Source: Diplocarpon mali (taxonomy: Eukaryota > Ascomycota > Leotiomycetes > Helotiales > Drepanopezizaceae). Taken from it: 64,000 nucleotides of DNA. Where the stretch lies: NCBI GenBank assembly GCA_024741835.1, contig JAENRP010000098.1, positions 62,001 through 126,000 of the forward strand, read 5' to 3'. The notes below the pieces were generated by a model. That model saw only the letters and a list, made by a program, of their open reading frames with translations. It was not told where the DNA came from and did not search any database. The position numbers were made by a program, and so were the translations under genes. Shown piece after piece: positions 43,755 through 60,061 of this stretch; within the stretch, counting starts at the first letter, position 1; each line of letters begins with the position of its first letter.

Positions 43755-46203
43755 CTAAATGACTGACTCGACATCTGTTGCTTTTGAATTTGGCGATCTT
43801 CGTTGACCTCGGCAGCACCAGATCGCCATAGCGATTGCGGATAAAGCCAGTGCAGCCACTGCATAAATCCAAACATTTGATGCTACACTAAGACTATGCC
43901 CATCGGCGGTAGTTTCAAACCCAAAGAAATTGGAACCGAAGAAAGTCTGATCAGCACCAGGTCAATCAAGCTGCTCGGTTGGCTGGATTGTTGATAACGT
44001 ACTGCTAGGAAAGTCGCAGGCAGGAAAACGGCCGATATCAAAGCAATGGTCCTCATTGCTCGGGTGTCCTTGGTAGACTGAGAAGTGAGCTGTCTGACAA
44101 GGCAATTCTCCTCCGCGCCTTGTTTTGATATCTCATGCATCGCAGAGTTCATTCTGTGGTTCGTGTTGGCTGTCCGAAGATCAAGTATGTGCTCAATCTA
44201 GGCGCATTTGGTAAATTAATTTCCAAGAAAAGTTGTTATAACGTAGCTTACCAAAGATCCGACCCCTTGTGCTCGGCTGACGATGGATCCTAGCTGTAAT
44301 AGATGAGTTCTGGTCTGGAACTCAAGATCGTCCATCATCGTCTCAAACTGACCAAAAGATCCAGCCAAGCTAGGTGACGAAAGAGATCTTGCTCGAGAGA
44401 AAACGCCCTTCAGGTGCTCGCACAAATTTCTGTTCAGTTTAAGCAGGTGTATGAGTCGCTTCACCTTATCCATCGTGATCTGCAGACTGCGTAAGACACC
44501 AAAACTCGCGGTTATTTGCCCGTCATTGATGGGCTGCTCGAGGCTCGATGAGAAACTACAGTCCATCTGGATTACACTCCAGTTATCAGCATAGGGGCTT
44601 TAATCGAGAATATTCTACTACCATATCTGCTAGTTTCTCCTCAAGATGATTCACATAGTCACGCCAACCTTCGGCCAGACACGACATGATGAGCGGGTGG
44701 AATCTAAATTGCCCGAGCGGCTGCGACGTCTCTGGCTCTGAAATAGCCAAGGCGAGGCGCTCACTGAGAATCCCGGATGGGTTGAGTAGTATCCACGTAC
44801 TCTTGGCCGGATCTGCTTGAAAATTATGATATATTCCTGTTTCCCGAACCGAGAATGGATCTCCATCTGGAGATTCTCGCCCATGACGAGCAACGTATTT
44901 GAAGTTGTATGCCACTTCTAAAATGGATCAGCTTTGCGTTCGTGTTTCGGGTCTGCTGAACCACACCATAGCCACAGCCTTCAATATTTGGGGCTAGCCT
45001 TCCGAAAAATGCGTTGAAGCTCTCCTCAGTCGCCGAAAACTTCTCGCCAAATATGTGGACTATGTCCAGGAACCTTGGATGCACATTGCAGGCGGTCAAA
45101 AGTTTTCGGAAAAGCTCCTCGGTAACCAGAAGATGGCTCCATGAGTCTTCCTGTCCTACATGGCTACATTCCGGACGAGTTAGTGTATATACTTTCTTAG
45201 AATGTCTGATCAGCAACATACAAGATAAGCGTCTCTGGTTCTCCTTCTAGGTGCAGCATCAGCCGCTCTGACGAAAAGATTGTAGCGAACATTGGATTGA
45301 CTATTCTGACAATCAGTCGTGCGATCGTCTCTTACGTGCCAGCTTGCAAACCTTGTAGGGGTGTCCTTGTTATCACTCGTAGCTCACTCTGTTCCTCAAG
45401 AGGTATAAACAATCTTTGGGTGGCAACTCTAAGGGCTCCATCGGAACGGATTGCATCAGTTTCTAGGGCAGAAAAGGATAGATTTCGGGGGTATAATTCC
45501 CAGCCGGCGAATCTGTCGCCTGAGCTTGCTGCCATACTTCCCGTGACTACGGTCGACAAGCAGCTATGTGATATTTCCGAGGTAGCAAGGGGCAATGGTG
45601 AGCGATCTGGAGAGGTATGCGTTGTTGTTACTTGTTAACATAGTCTCAGCCCGCTGAGCCAGGTACCGCGATACTCCGGCTGACAACGTCTTGTGGAACC
45701 GCACTCATCATTCGGTACAGTAGGCAGCAAGACTCTCTGGAGCGGCATGGCATGGCGTTCTGCGGTGGGCAGACTCTCCATTTGTCAATATTCTGCTTCA
45801 TCCTCTGGTCTGCGGTCCATTACCGTGCACTTTGGCTTGGTTGTCTCGCCTCAGCCCCATCAGTCCCTTCTGCCGCACGGCTCTTCCCAAGTTTACGAAA
45901 TTCCGCAAACCGCCGACGCAGTTCTCTCTTCTCATGCTCAGTACTTTGTCAGTTCTTATTGTAGATGGGGGCGAGAGAGGTATCGCTCACCATCTCCAAT
46001 CTTCTAGGGATTGAGATCTTCCACTTGGCGTAGTCGTCCGGCGGCTCCTGAAGTCTGTTAACACATGAGGACGCGAGGCAATAGGCACGCGCTTCAGGTC
46101 TCACAATTATCTTGAAGTTGTCCTTCCCAAACCATAGTTCGAGGCGTTCCTCCAGCACGCTGAGCACGAGTGTGTATCGAGCGTCGATAGTCTCTTCGAT
46201 CAT
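43755..46203 (-). CDS. fungal CorA-like membrane protein, multi-exon
   Basis: Exons well supported at the 3' side: 43755-43946, 44003-44197, 44252-44566, 44622-44917, 44967-45150, 45222-45300 and one ending at 45336. At the 5' side 45991-46203 (start ATG 46203) and one starting at 45936; the joins between 45450 and 45900 are uncertain. Family-like patches: VAYNFKYVARHGRES, DPFSVRETGIYHNF, and the C-terminal pair of membrane helices TIALISAVFLPATFLA and VWIYAVAALALSAIAMAIW separated by FFGSNFFGFE. This is the layout of the large fungal group of CorA-like proteins (cytosolic domain, long helix, two membrane segments). The Gly-Met-Asn loop that defines true Mg2+ channels is absent, as usual in this group, so ion transport is not certain. 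Divergent from the siderophore transporter. Confidence 0.7.
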
Positions 46204-46603
46204 GATGGCTTGATCCGATAACGATTATAATGTTGGTCGGCACAGGCGAGAATGCATTTATTGACAGGCGAGGATGCTTGCAAGGTCGGCCGAGATTTTG
46301 GGAGAGTTCTCCGAGTTGCCAAGGCATATATGGGCGTCTGGGTGTCCGAGTCCAGCCGTTTGATCTGACCGGGCGTCCTGACTTGCTGACTGCGGTCTGC
46401 ATAGCCTGCCGTGTGACTCGACTGAGACTATTGAAACAATATATCCGACCAATGCTTCAAAGGGAAGATTGAGGCACTGCACATGCACACATGCACTTGC
46501 CGATGCCCAGATTCTATAAGCCCCTCGACTCGCGTCTGGTATTGTGGTCTTGTGAGCTTGATCCCCGTTGCATTATTTTTCTGGCGACAAGGCGTATGCA
46601 AAC
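46204..46603. promoter_or_regulatory. divergent promoter between CorA-like and siderophore-transporter genes
   Basis: 400 bp between start codons. At 46213-46221 is ATCCGATAA, one base away from ATCWGATAA, the reported recognition site of iron-repressing GATA factors such as SreA. A single near-match is weak, but iron control of the transporter is expected of the family. Confidence 0.35.
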
Positions 46604-48785
46604 ATGTCCGAGAAGCTGGATCAATCTGCTGCAGTTGCTGGTGTGCCTATTAGTCGCGATCAGCTTTCGCTCCAGGAGATAGACATCTTCGGTGACTCTG
46701 CACCGGGCGTTCGGCGTGCGCAGATTTTGGCCAGGCATCTAACCGACCGGGAGCGTGTATTCATATTCGTGTCTCTGTTTTTTCTGGCATATGTCTATGG
46801 TCTAGATGGAACCCTCCGATATATATATCAGGTGAGCGCATCCCATAACATGGCAAGTCCCTGGCCTTCACTAAGCATAGAAACAGCCGTATGCAACCTC
46901 TGGGTTCGGGTCGCACTCCACACTTGCAACTATCAATGTACTACGCAGTATAATTGCAGCGACAGCCCAGGTAGAGCAACTCTTGAGCAGCACATACACC
47001 GTTTGGCTAACATCTCTAGCCAACCGCCGCCAAGATTGCAGATGTTTTTGGAAGGACAGAGCTGATCAGCGCCAGCGTTGTATTTTATATTATTGGTAAG
47101 CCCAGCGACACCTCTTCTCAACCGTGCTGATGAATCCAGGGACGATTGTCGAAGCAAGTTGCCACAATGTGCAGGGCTTCGCTGCTGGCGCCGTGATATA
47201 TCAGGTTTGGAGATCTTGGGTGGCTAGATGTATGATCTGATGATCCTCTAGATTGGGTACACCTCGATTCTCGTTCTGGTCGAGGTTGTCATCGCGGATA
47301 TCACGTCGTTGAAATCTCGCCTCGTCTTTTCGTTCGTTCCAACATTACCGTTCCTGGTAAGAGTTTATCGAGTCTGTTGAATGATAGTGTTGACGGGTTC
47401 AGATCAATACTTGGGTTAGCGGGGACATTGCCGAGGCTGTCCTGGCAGTCACAACATGGCGCTGGGGTGTGGGAATGTTTGCCCTCATTTATACATGTAA
47501 GCATTCTATCTGGCAGGTATTTCTCGCTCGATTTGCTCAATTGACCCCCAGGTGCCGCAATTCCCCTGGTTCTTTCTCTCTGGCTTCCTTTTCGACGAGT
47601 GAGGAATAGTGGCGTTTTGGCCAATAACCGAAGCACACAAGAGATGCTCGGCACTCCTCGTCTGGCAGTGGCTATCTACAGGCAGCTGGATGTTATTGGC
47701 ATCCTACTGCTGATCATCGTGTTCTCACTTATTCTGGTCCCGCTCACAGTTGCTGGTGGATCATCCGAGCAGTGGAGCAAGGGGAAGATCATTGCACCCT
47801 TGATTGTTGGGATCATCTGCATTCCATTTTGGATATGGAGAGAAAATGAAGCGCGATATCCGATGGTGCCTTTCAAGGTAAGCTTTCCAGTGCACTCCGG
47901 GCAGCAATCACTAACACATTCCAGCTACTCAAGGACCGCGCAGTATGGAGTGTTCTTGGGATTGCGTGGATGCTCACATTCTGCTGGTACCTGCAAGGAA
48001 ATTTCCTCTATACTGTCCTCGTTGTCTCTTTCGATGAATCAATTAAGAGCGCTACTCGGATATCTTCTCTTTACAGGTAAGAGCAGCATTGCACGGTTCT
48101 GCCTCCATTTCCACGGCTAATGGCGTGAAGTTTCTGCTCGGTCATCACTGGAACACTTCTTGGATTCATTGTAAGATTACGAAAGGTTCGCGTTCTGAAG
48201 CAGTTCATCGTATCTGGGACTATGCTTTTCCTAGCCGCATACGGGGTTCTCATCTACTACCGCGGGGGACCTGGATTCCGCAGTCACTCTGGCATCATCG
48301 GCTCCCAGATACTCCTCGGCGTCGCAGGTGGTCTGTTTTCATATCCCGCGCAAGCCTCGATACAAGCCGCGACCACGCACGAGCACGTCGCAGTCATCAC
48401 TGGCCTCTACCTCGCTACCTACAACGTGGGCAGCGCATTTGGGAATACGGTCTCTGGTGCCATATGGACCCAGACCTTAATCCCGACCCTGATCAGGAAT
48501 CTACCCTCACCATACAACAACGTGACCATGGCTCAGCAGATCTACGGGTCGCCGTTCGAGTACGCTGCGAATTATTCCATCGGGACCCCGCTGCGGGATG
48601 GGATCGTCGAGAGTTACCGATACACTCAGAAGCTGCTGACTATCACTGGTATCTGTCTGTGCGTACCGCTGATCGTCTTCAGCCTGCTGATTGATAATCC
48701 CAAGCTGGGCGAGGAGCAGAGCCTGCCCGACGCAGAGGAGCCAGCGGCGTTGGAAGGAAGAGCACCTTGGTGGAGAGTTTTCTAG
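46604..48785 (+). CDS. siderophore iron transporter, MFS SIT family
   Basis: Nine exons with eight short introns, all in frame. The first donor is near 46831 after RYIYQ and the second exon starts at PYATSGFG; later junctions fall at about 46968, 47096, 47202, 47357, 47497, 47878 and 48074. Start ATG 46604 (MSEKLDQSA). SIT-type signatures: [23 protein letters not shown] in the first helix and [16 protein letters not shown], then [12 protein letters not shown] (MFS loop 2-3 motif), [24 protein letters not shown] and [20 protein letters not shown]. About 14 membrane segments are expected, and the luminal/extracellular loop [19 protein letters not shown] near the C-terminus is typical. Takes up ferric siderophores at the plasma membrane or endosomes by proton symport. 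No stop or frameshift interrupts the spliced frame. Adjacent to a CorA-like gene. Confidence 0.88.
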
Positions 48786-50335
48786 CTGGCCTGCACATCT
48801 ACAATCTCAAATCATCGTCAGGTTGGAATAACGGTCTGCAGGAAATTCGTGTTGCTGATAGGCTCCAAGCAGTGTACGGATAGGACCTTTGCGAACCCGC
48901 ACGGCAGAAATAATCACTTCACTTTCTCCCTGATATTGAGCACTTCTCTTGATGTCACCCCAAAAAAGATCTCTAATAGAAGGAAGAAAGACCCCAGCGA
49001 CTCGAACGAGTCATCCACTCATATATCTTTATTGCGTGGCATTCAAAATAATGCATTATAGTGCTCCATAAAACTTTGTCCGCCACATACGACCATAGAC
49101 TGAAGAGAATTGGGCATCCCGTCCGCTCTGCCATACACAAGCCTCAGATCGGCAGATTAGTAGTTGGGTGGGTGACCACCAGCGAATACCTGCTGTTGTA
49201 TGTCTTTTTTCGTCTCAATTTTTATTTGGGCGAGTTGATGCTTAATCTCAAATTCCGAAATCGTCTTGTTGTTCAGTTCATCAGCATATCTTTTTGGCTA
49301 AGATCGGGTCTAACCTTGCTGGCGATTACTCTGCGGCCATGATGGGAGAAAGACATGCGATTGGCTTCGACCGCCACACAAGTTCCTCGCTCGAGTCGAA
49401 CTCGCGGGGCGTCTTATGGTTAATCATCGCACAGATCTAATCAACACACAGCTCTTACCTGCGATGCGCAAGGGACATTCAGATTTTGATGCGTGCTTAC
49501 TGTACTGTACTCGGCGACTCGGGCACGCGGCCACGAAGATGTTGATTTCTCACAGGGCGCAGTTCGAGTCGGGTGTTTACGCTCGCGTGTCAAGCGGGCA
49601 TCGTTGGAAGTCAAGACTTTATATCTTACATGTCTAGGCAGATAGGTATGACATACACGGCGCCCGGAGCCAGACCCGGGAGCAGCATCGCGGGCACGGG
49701 ACGAGGCGAGTCTCCTGGATCATTGCCAGGCGCCTGTTCGTGTGGCGTGGTATCCAAGGCTCTACTTGCAGCGCTGTGCGGAGGCGGACTTCGGTGCGTA
49801 GCTGGTTCTACTTGGTACGGTTTTGCCGAGCTGGGTTGCGGGTATGGGTTTTGTGAGGATAGCTGACCAGATGGGCTGGATGGCCGAGGTGAATCGTAGG
49901 TTGTTGCTGGGACGAGCTTGGGTGTGGCTATGCTCGGGTTGGAAGGCGCTTCATCAAGAGTGTCTTGTCTGGATTGTGAAGGGGTTTTGGTGAAAAGGGG
50001 TTTGGAGCGGCGAAGCGGCGACCGGCTTTGCGTTCTCTGAATAGCACAGACAGACTGGGGGGGCAGGATACTCGCTAGGGCTCTATTCTCGTCTATCTCC
50101 TGCGTGCTGGTTACGAGGGAGACTTGAGAGATGGGGAGATCTCCCGAGTGTACTTGTGTGGAAGTCTTTTCCTCAGAAGACACACTTGTCTAGACGTCTC
50201 GGAAGTGGATCCTAGTTGGGGTGTAGGTATCTGAAATTATGGAGAGAATTACTTGAAAGATATATACAGCCAGCTGCAGCCGGCGTTCTCGTCCTCGTAG
50301 TCTGTGCGAAGAAATAAGAAACCACCAGTCGGTGC
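48786..50335. other. intergenic region containing the 5S rRNA gene
   Basis: 1.55 kb. Apart from the 5S gene nothing firm is seen. A Ser/Pro-rich 185-codon minus-strand frame (49626-50183) starts on GTG, not ATG, and has no conserved feature. Confidence 0.45.
49085..49203 (+). rRNA. 5S ribosomal RNA gene (diverged copy)
   Basis: 119 nt starting ACATACGACCATAG and ending GTTGTATGT, which can pair as helix I. Internal conserved parts: GGGCATCCCGTCCGCTC, AAGCC, and TTAGTAGTTGGGTGGGTGAC then CACCAGCGAATACC. It is directly followed by a T-rich run (TCTTTTTTCG), the polymerase III terminator. Filamentous ascomycetes carry 5S genes dispersed singly, as here. Several positions in the helix II/III region (GACTGAAGAGAATT; ATACACAAGCCTCAGATC) differ from the usual sequence, so it may be a divergent or pseudogene copy. 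Confidence 0.85.
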
Positions 50336-51738
50336 TCAAGTGCTTGACGAAGCGATCAAGTTCAGCCAAGCAGCCAGCCTGTATCCGGCCTTCGCGATCT
50401 GCTTCTCCACGACGGGAATGGCGCTCTCGTAGTAGGCGCCACTGATCTCTTTCCCCTCGACGGCGTCCTGGCCATCGGGAAGGACAGTGGTGCAGACGAA
50501 AGAATTGGTCTCCGAGGCCCATGACAGGGCAGTCTCTGCTGGATCTGAGAGGGAGGTGCCGGCCAGCCAGGAGTGAGATTCGCTCGTGTAGGAGCCATCC
50601 TTGATGAGTGCTGTCAAGTTCGATGCCCACGATTCGGCGAGGGCCGGAGTGTAGCGCCCGACCAGCTTCTCTGGAATCTTGGTGTCCCACTGTGAAGATG
50701 AGTAAATTTCCTGCGCAGATGGGGGATTTGCTTACGGCAGCGTGGAGATTGGTGCTGACATCATTGAACAGGACAGCGATGTCGTTGCCTCCAACCTCGA
50801 GATTCTCAACGTGGAGTGGCTGGTGAACATCACCGGTAAACTCATTAGAAGGGTCAGTAAGTGTCGAGTTTCAAGGCTAGTTTGGTATGGTGATCTGGTG
50901 GGCCAAGACGAAGTGAGCACTGCTACCTCGCTTCAAGATCATCACGGAAGTTCGGAGCCGTCGCATGAGCTGCCAGCAGCTCTGATATGAGAATGAAGTA
51001 TACGGCTCCAAGAATAAAAAATTGTCTGCTGTACTTACGTGGATTAGGAACTGGTGCTGGTCAGTAGGAGCGCCATCGTGCATGCAAGGAAGTGCTTACT
51101 TTGGCTGCTATTTTTCTCTCAGCCAAGCTGAGCGTCTTGTTCTGGACTCGTGCCGTCTGACTTGAGGTTAGTTTGTCCACTGCCGGTTCATAGGCAAAAA
51201 TTCTTACATAGTTTCCGATCGCGCTGACGATGCATCCATCATGGCAGTCTCGTGCGATGTCTACGCCGCAACTCGAGGGCGGGCTGTCAATCGCATCTGA
51301 CAAAGTTAACACAGAATTCAGTAGATGATGTCGGCTTCAAATGCCACGAGCTTGAGCTTCCATGGACTGTTGAGAGACCAAACACATACCCATGTAGTGA
51401 TAGAGCCCCGAGAATGCGCCTTCGTGAGTGTATCGATAGGAATCCGCCTGATAATTCTCAGCAGGTAGCATTTTGAGCTTGACCTATTCCTACCCATGTA
51501 GCAACGCCAGCCAGGTAATTCTCCTTGGTGTCGTTCAAGACGTTCTGGAAGTATGTCTTGGTAGCGTCCGTCACTAGCAACCTCGATCAGAATGTAAGTT
51601 TTGAGCAGCAAGACTTGAATCCGTACCAAAGTTTGTCGCGACATATGCCACAGTGGTGTGCCCAAGAGAACCCCATGCTGAACAGAGTGGCAGAATAGAT
51701 GCTACAAGCAGAGCCGCGGCGGAGAATTGAGCCTTCAT
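50336..51738 (-). CDS. secreted S1/P1-type zinc nuclease
   Basis: Eight exons: 51738-51627, 51573-51494, 51447-51390, 51296-51208, 51156-51100, 51050-51039, 50840-50736 and 50689-50336; 288 residues. The signal peptide (MKAQFSAAALLVASILPLCSA) precedes the mature N-terminal Trp that binds zinc in this family (WGSLGH). Further zinc ligands: ADSYR, the H in LYHYMD, FLIH, TGDVHQPLH and NLHAAWD, matching the W-H-D-H-H-D-H-H-D set of P1 nuclease. Family members cleave single-stranded DNA and RNA and remove 3' phosphate, working outside the cell at acid pH. The sixth exon is only 12 nt and codes FLIH, including a zinc-binding His. Two Cys pairs (SSCG...DCHDGC) fit the disulfides of P1. Confidence 0.88.
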
Positions 51739-57628
<5,890 letters not shown>

Positions 57629-58197
57629 CTCGACGCGTCGGTGTCAAGGATTTGACCACAGCGAATGGGGCCTAGGTTTGTTGGTGGTGAGTAAGTGGAG
57701 CCTGGAGTCCGGGTCTAGGGCTCACTTAAAAGGAAAGACAGGACTAGGGTTGGTATGGGTGCTGGTATGGCTCGGGACTCAATGATGAATTTCGATCAAT
57801 AGGGACTAGAAATTTCAAATAAAACTAGCAGATTTCCCTGATCAACCTCACTATTGTTATTCTAAGAGTCGAACCAGCTCAGCCCAGGCATTTCTTGTCC
57901 TATCTCTTCATCACTGGCTCGTTCTTCGGATCTTTGACACTCAATGCATGTGTTATTGACTGGATTGCATTAGGAAGATGCCCTAACGATCATGTACCCG
58001 TGGGAGAGTTGGAGATTCGAATGTCTTTCAATGTAGATAATAGCCAATTTCTCAACGCAAAAACTTCGTAACCACCATAAGCTCGAACGCCAACGCTCAT
58101 ATGCAAGCAAGACCGGTCACCTCAATGGCGACCGTTCTTCTCACTCCAAATTCTTCTACCAACGGACATCATCCAATGCTCTCCGCTCCCACGCTCA
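57629..58197. other. intergenic region between convergent genes
   Basis: 569 bp between the epimerase stop and the UBC7-like stop; no gene seen. Confidence 0.5.
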
Positions 58198-58769
58198 TCA
58201 CAAACCCAACATCCTGCGACAGCCCTCCCTCACTCGCTGCTCATACTCCGCTCTCCTCTCCCTCCACATTTTTGCGGCCTCGACATTCGCGGGGCTTTCG
58301 TCGTTCGGCTCTGCTAGCATGCTCATCACAGAAATCAAGATCTTCTCCACGCTTTGGATTGGCGACCAACGCTCCGAGGCGTGCTCATAGTGGTTCGGGT
58401 CATCGCCTGGTGGGTGCAGAATGCTGATGCAGACTAGGCCGCTGGGGTAGACTATATAGCAAAATTCCTTTAGCGACGTCGATTTACTTGATATGTGGAC
58501 AAGACACGCCACCGCAACTCACCATTCGGGTGCCACACCTCCCCAAGAAACCGCATACTCGGAGGCGCCAGCGGATAGTCTTTTGGAAACTTCAATTCCG
58601 CGGGGAAGATACCTCCTTCGAATGGTGTGCCCTCAGGTCCCTGAATCAGAGCTTCCCAGTATAGCAGGTCGTCTTCCGAGACAGGGCCTGCGGTGATGCC
58701 ATCGGGTGGGTTGTTGGTTAGGGCGCGGTATTCTTGGAGAAGTCGGCGCTGGGCGGTTGAGGAGGCCAT
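58198..58769 (-). CDS. UBC7: ubiquitin-conjugating enzyme E2, UBC7/UBE2G2 type
   Basis: Two exons, 58769-58523 and 58451-58198, intron 71 nt (GTGAGT...TATATAG); 166 residues, the usual length of UBC7. The UBC fold shows [55 protein letters not shown], the active-site Cys in [19 protein letters not shown], then the acidic loop with [19 protein letters not shown] that is the 13-residue insertion found in Ubc7 and Cdc34-type enzymes. In yeast Ubc7 works with Cue1 and the ligases Hrd1 and Doa10 in ER-associated degradation. Confidence 0.93.
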
Positions 58770-59102
58770 TTTCTATGTGTATTTCGAAATGTACCGAGGG
58801 GCATAAATAGGAGGGAGACCTGATAGGTATTAATCTTGACACGATGTTGACCTCTGGGCCAAGGCTGAGTAATGGATGCGTTAGCACCTCGAATCGGCTG
58901 TTCTCGCACCTCCCCCGCATTTGGCGTCATAACCCCTCAGTTTTTTTAGAGTTCTCGACCGACATAAATCAAACTATGCTCTACTATAAGAAACGGCAGT
59001 TAGACCACCTGCCCACATTCCCTTTCTAACAATCAGAAATTTCCACACAACTCAAGATCAGAAACCGAGAGATTAGTATTCTTTCACCGCAGCACAAAGA
59101 AC
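58770..59102. promoter_or_regulatory. divergent promoter between UBC7-like and binding-protein-like genes
   Basis: 333 bp between the two start codons; no site claimed. Confidence 0.45.
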
Positions 59103-60061
59103 ATGACGAGTTCAAAAGTGCTTAGAATTGGCTTCGTGCCAGAGCACTTCTCTACACCCCTCCACTATGCAAAGAAATACTTCGGTCTCGATGCGTTACT
59201 TATCGCGTTTCCATCTGGTACTGGACATATGATCACCTCTTTGCGAAGCGGAGAGATAGATGTTGCAATTGGACTCACGGAAGGTTGGGTCGCTGGACTA
59301 GGGAAGGAAGACGTTGAGGGGGATGGCGGATACAGGATTGTAGGAACATATGTCGAGACACCATTGTGTGAGTTATCAGACTTTAGAAACACTCTATTTC
59401 CAGGGACAAGAGAAGAATCTGACTCCTCGGCCTAGGCTGGGCCATCTCAACCGGCTCCAAACGCACCATATCTTCCGTGTCCGACCTCAAAGATGGCAAA
59501 ATAGGCGTCTCCCGCATCGGCAGCGGATCCTACGTAATGGGATTCGTACTTGCAGATCAACAAGGCTGGCTCTCCCCTTCAACACCCACACCCTTCGAAT
59601 TTACGCCCCTCCAAACCTTCGAGAAGCTGCGGAATGGGGTCAACGACTCCACCATCGACTTCTTCATGTGGGAGCACTTTACGTCGAAGAAGTACTACGA
59701 CAATGGGGAGATAAAGCGTATTGGTGAGATCTATACTCCGTGGTCCAGTTGGAAGATCGTTGCTTCGACCGCCATTCCAGCAGGCGACGAGAGCTTGGAA
59801 TCGCTGTTCAAAAGTCTGGACCAGGGAGTAGAGTACTTCGAGGGACATCAGGAAGAGAGTGTTAAGTATATTAGCACTGCACTGGATTATAGCGAGGCGG
59901 ATGCGAGGGAGTGGTTGAAGACTGTTACTTTCACGAAAAAGACGAAAGGTGTCGACCTGGGGGTTGTGAAGAAGACGATGGATATTTTGAAAAAGGCGGG
60001 TGTTTTGACGGAGAATGGAATGAAGCCAGAGGCCATGATTACTAGCCAACGTGCGGCATGA
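59103..60061 (+). CDS. periplasmic-binding-fold (NMT1/THI5-like) protein
   Basis: Two exons, 59103-59367 and 59436-60061, intron 68 nt (GTGAGT...GCCTAG); 296 residues. Type-2 periplasmic binding fold: LRIGFVPEHFSTPLHYAKKYFGLD, FPSGTGHMITSLRSGEIDVAIGLTEGWVAG, WAISTGSKRTISSVSDLKDGKIGVSRIGSGSYVMGFVLA, FEKLRNGVNDSTIDFFMWEHFTSKKYY. It has no signal peptide, so it is likely cytosolic. The family is related to the HMP-phosphate synthase THI5 and to ABC-transporter substrate-binding proteins; I see no THI5 His/Cys iron-site motif, so pyrimidine synthesis is not supported. Ligand unknown; probably a small nitrogen or sulfur compound. Confidence 0.75.

Noticed and set aside
49626..50183. 185-codon Ser/Pro-rich minus-strand frame
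   Set aside because: Begins on GTG with no useful ATG and no conserved features.
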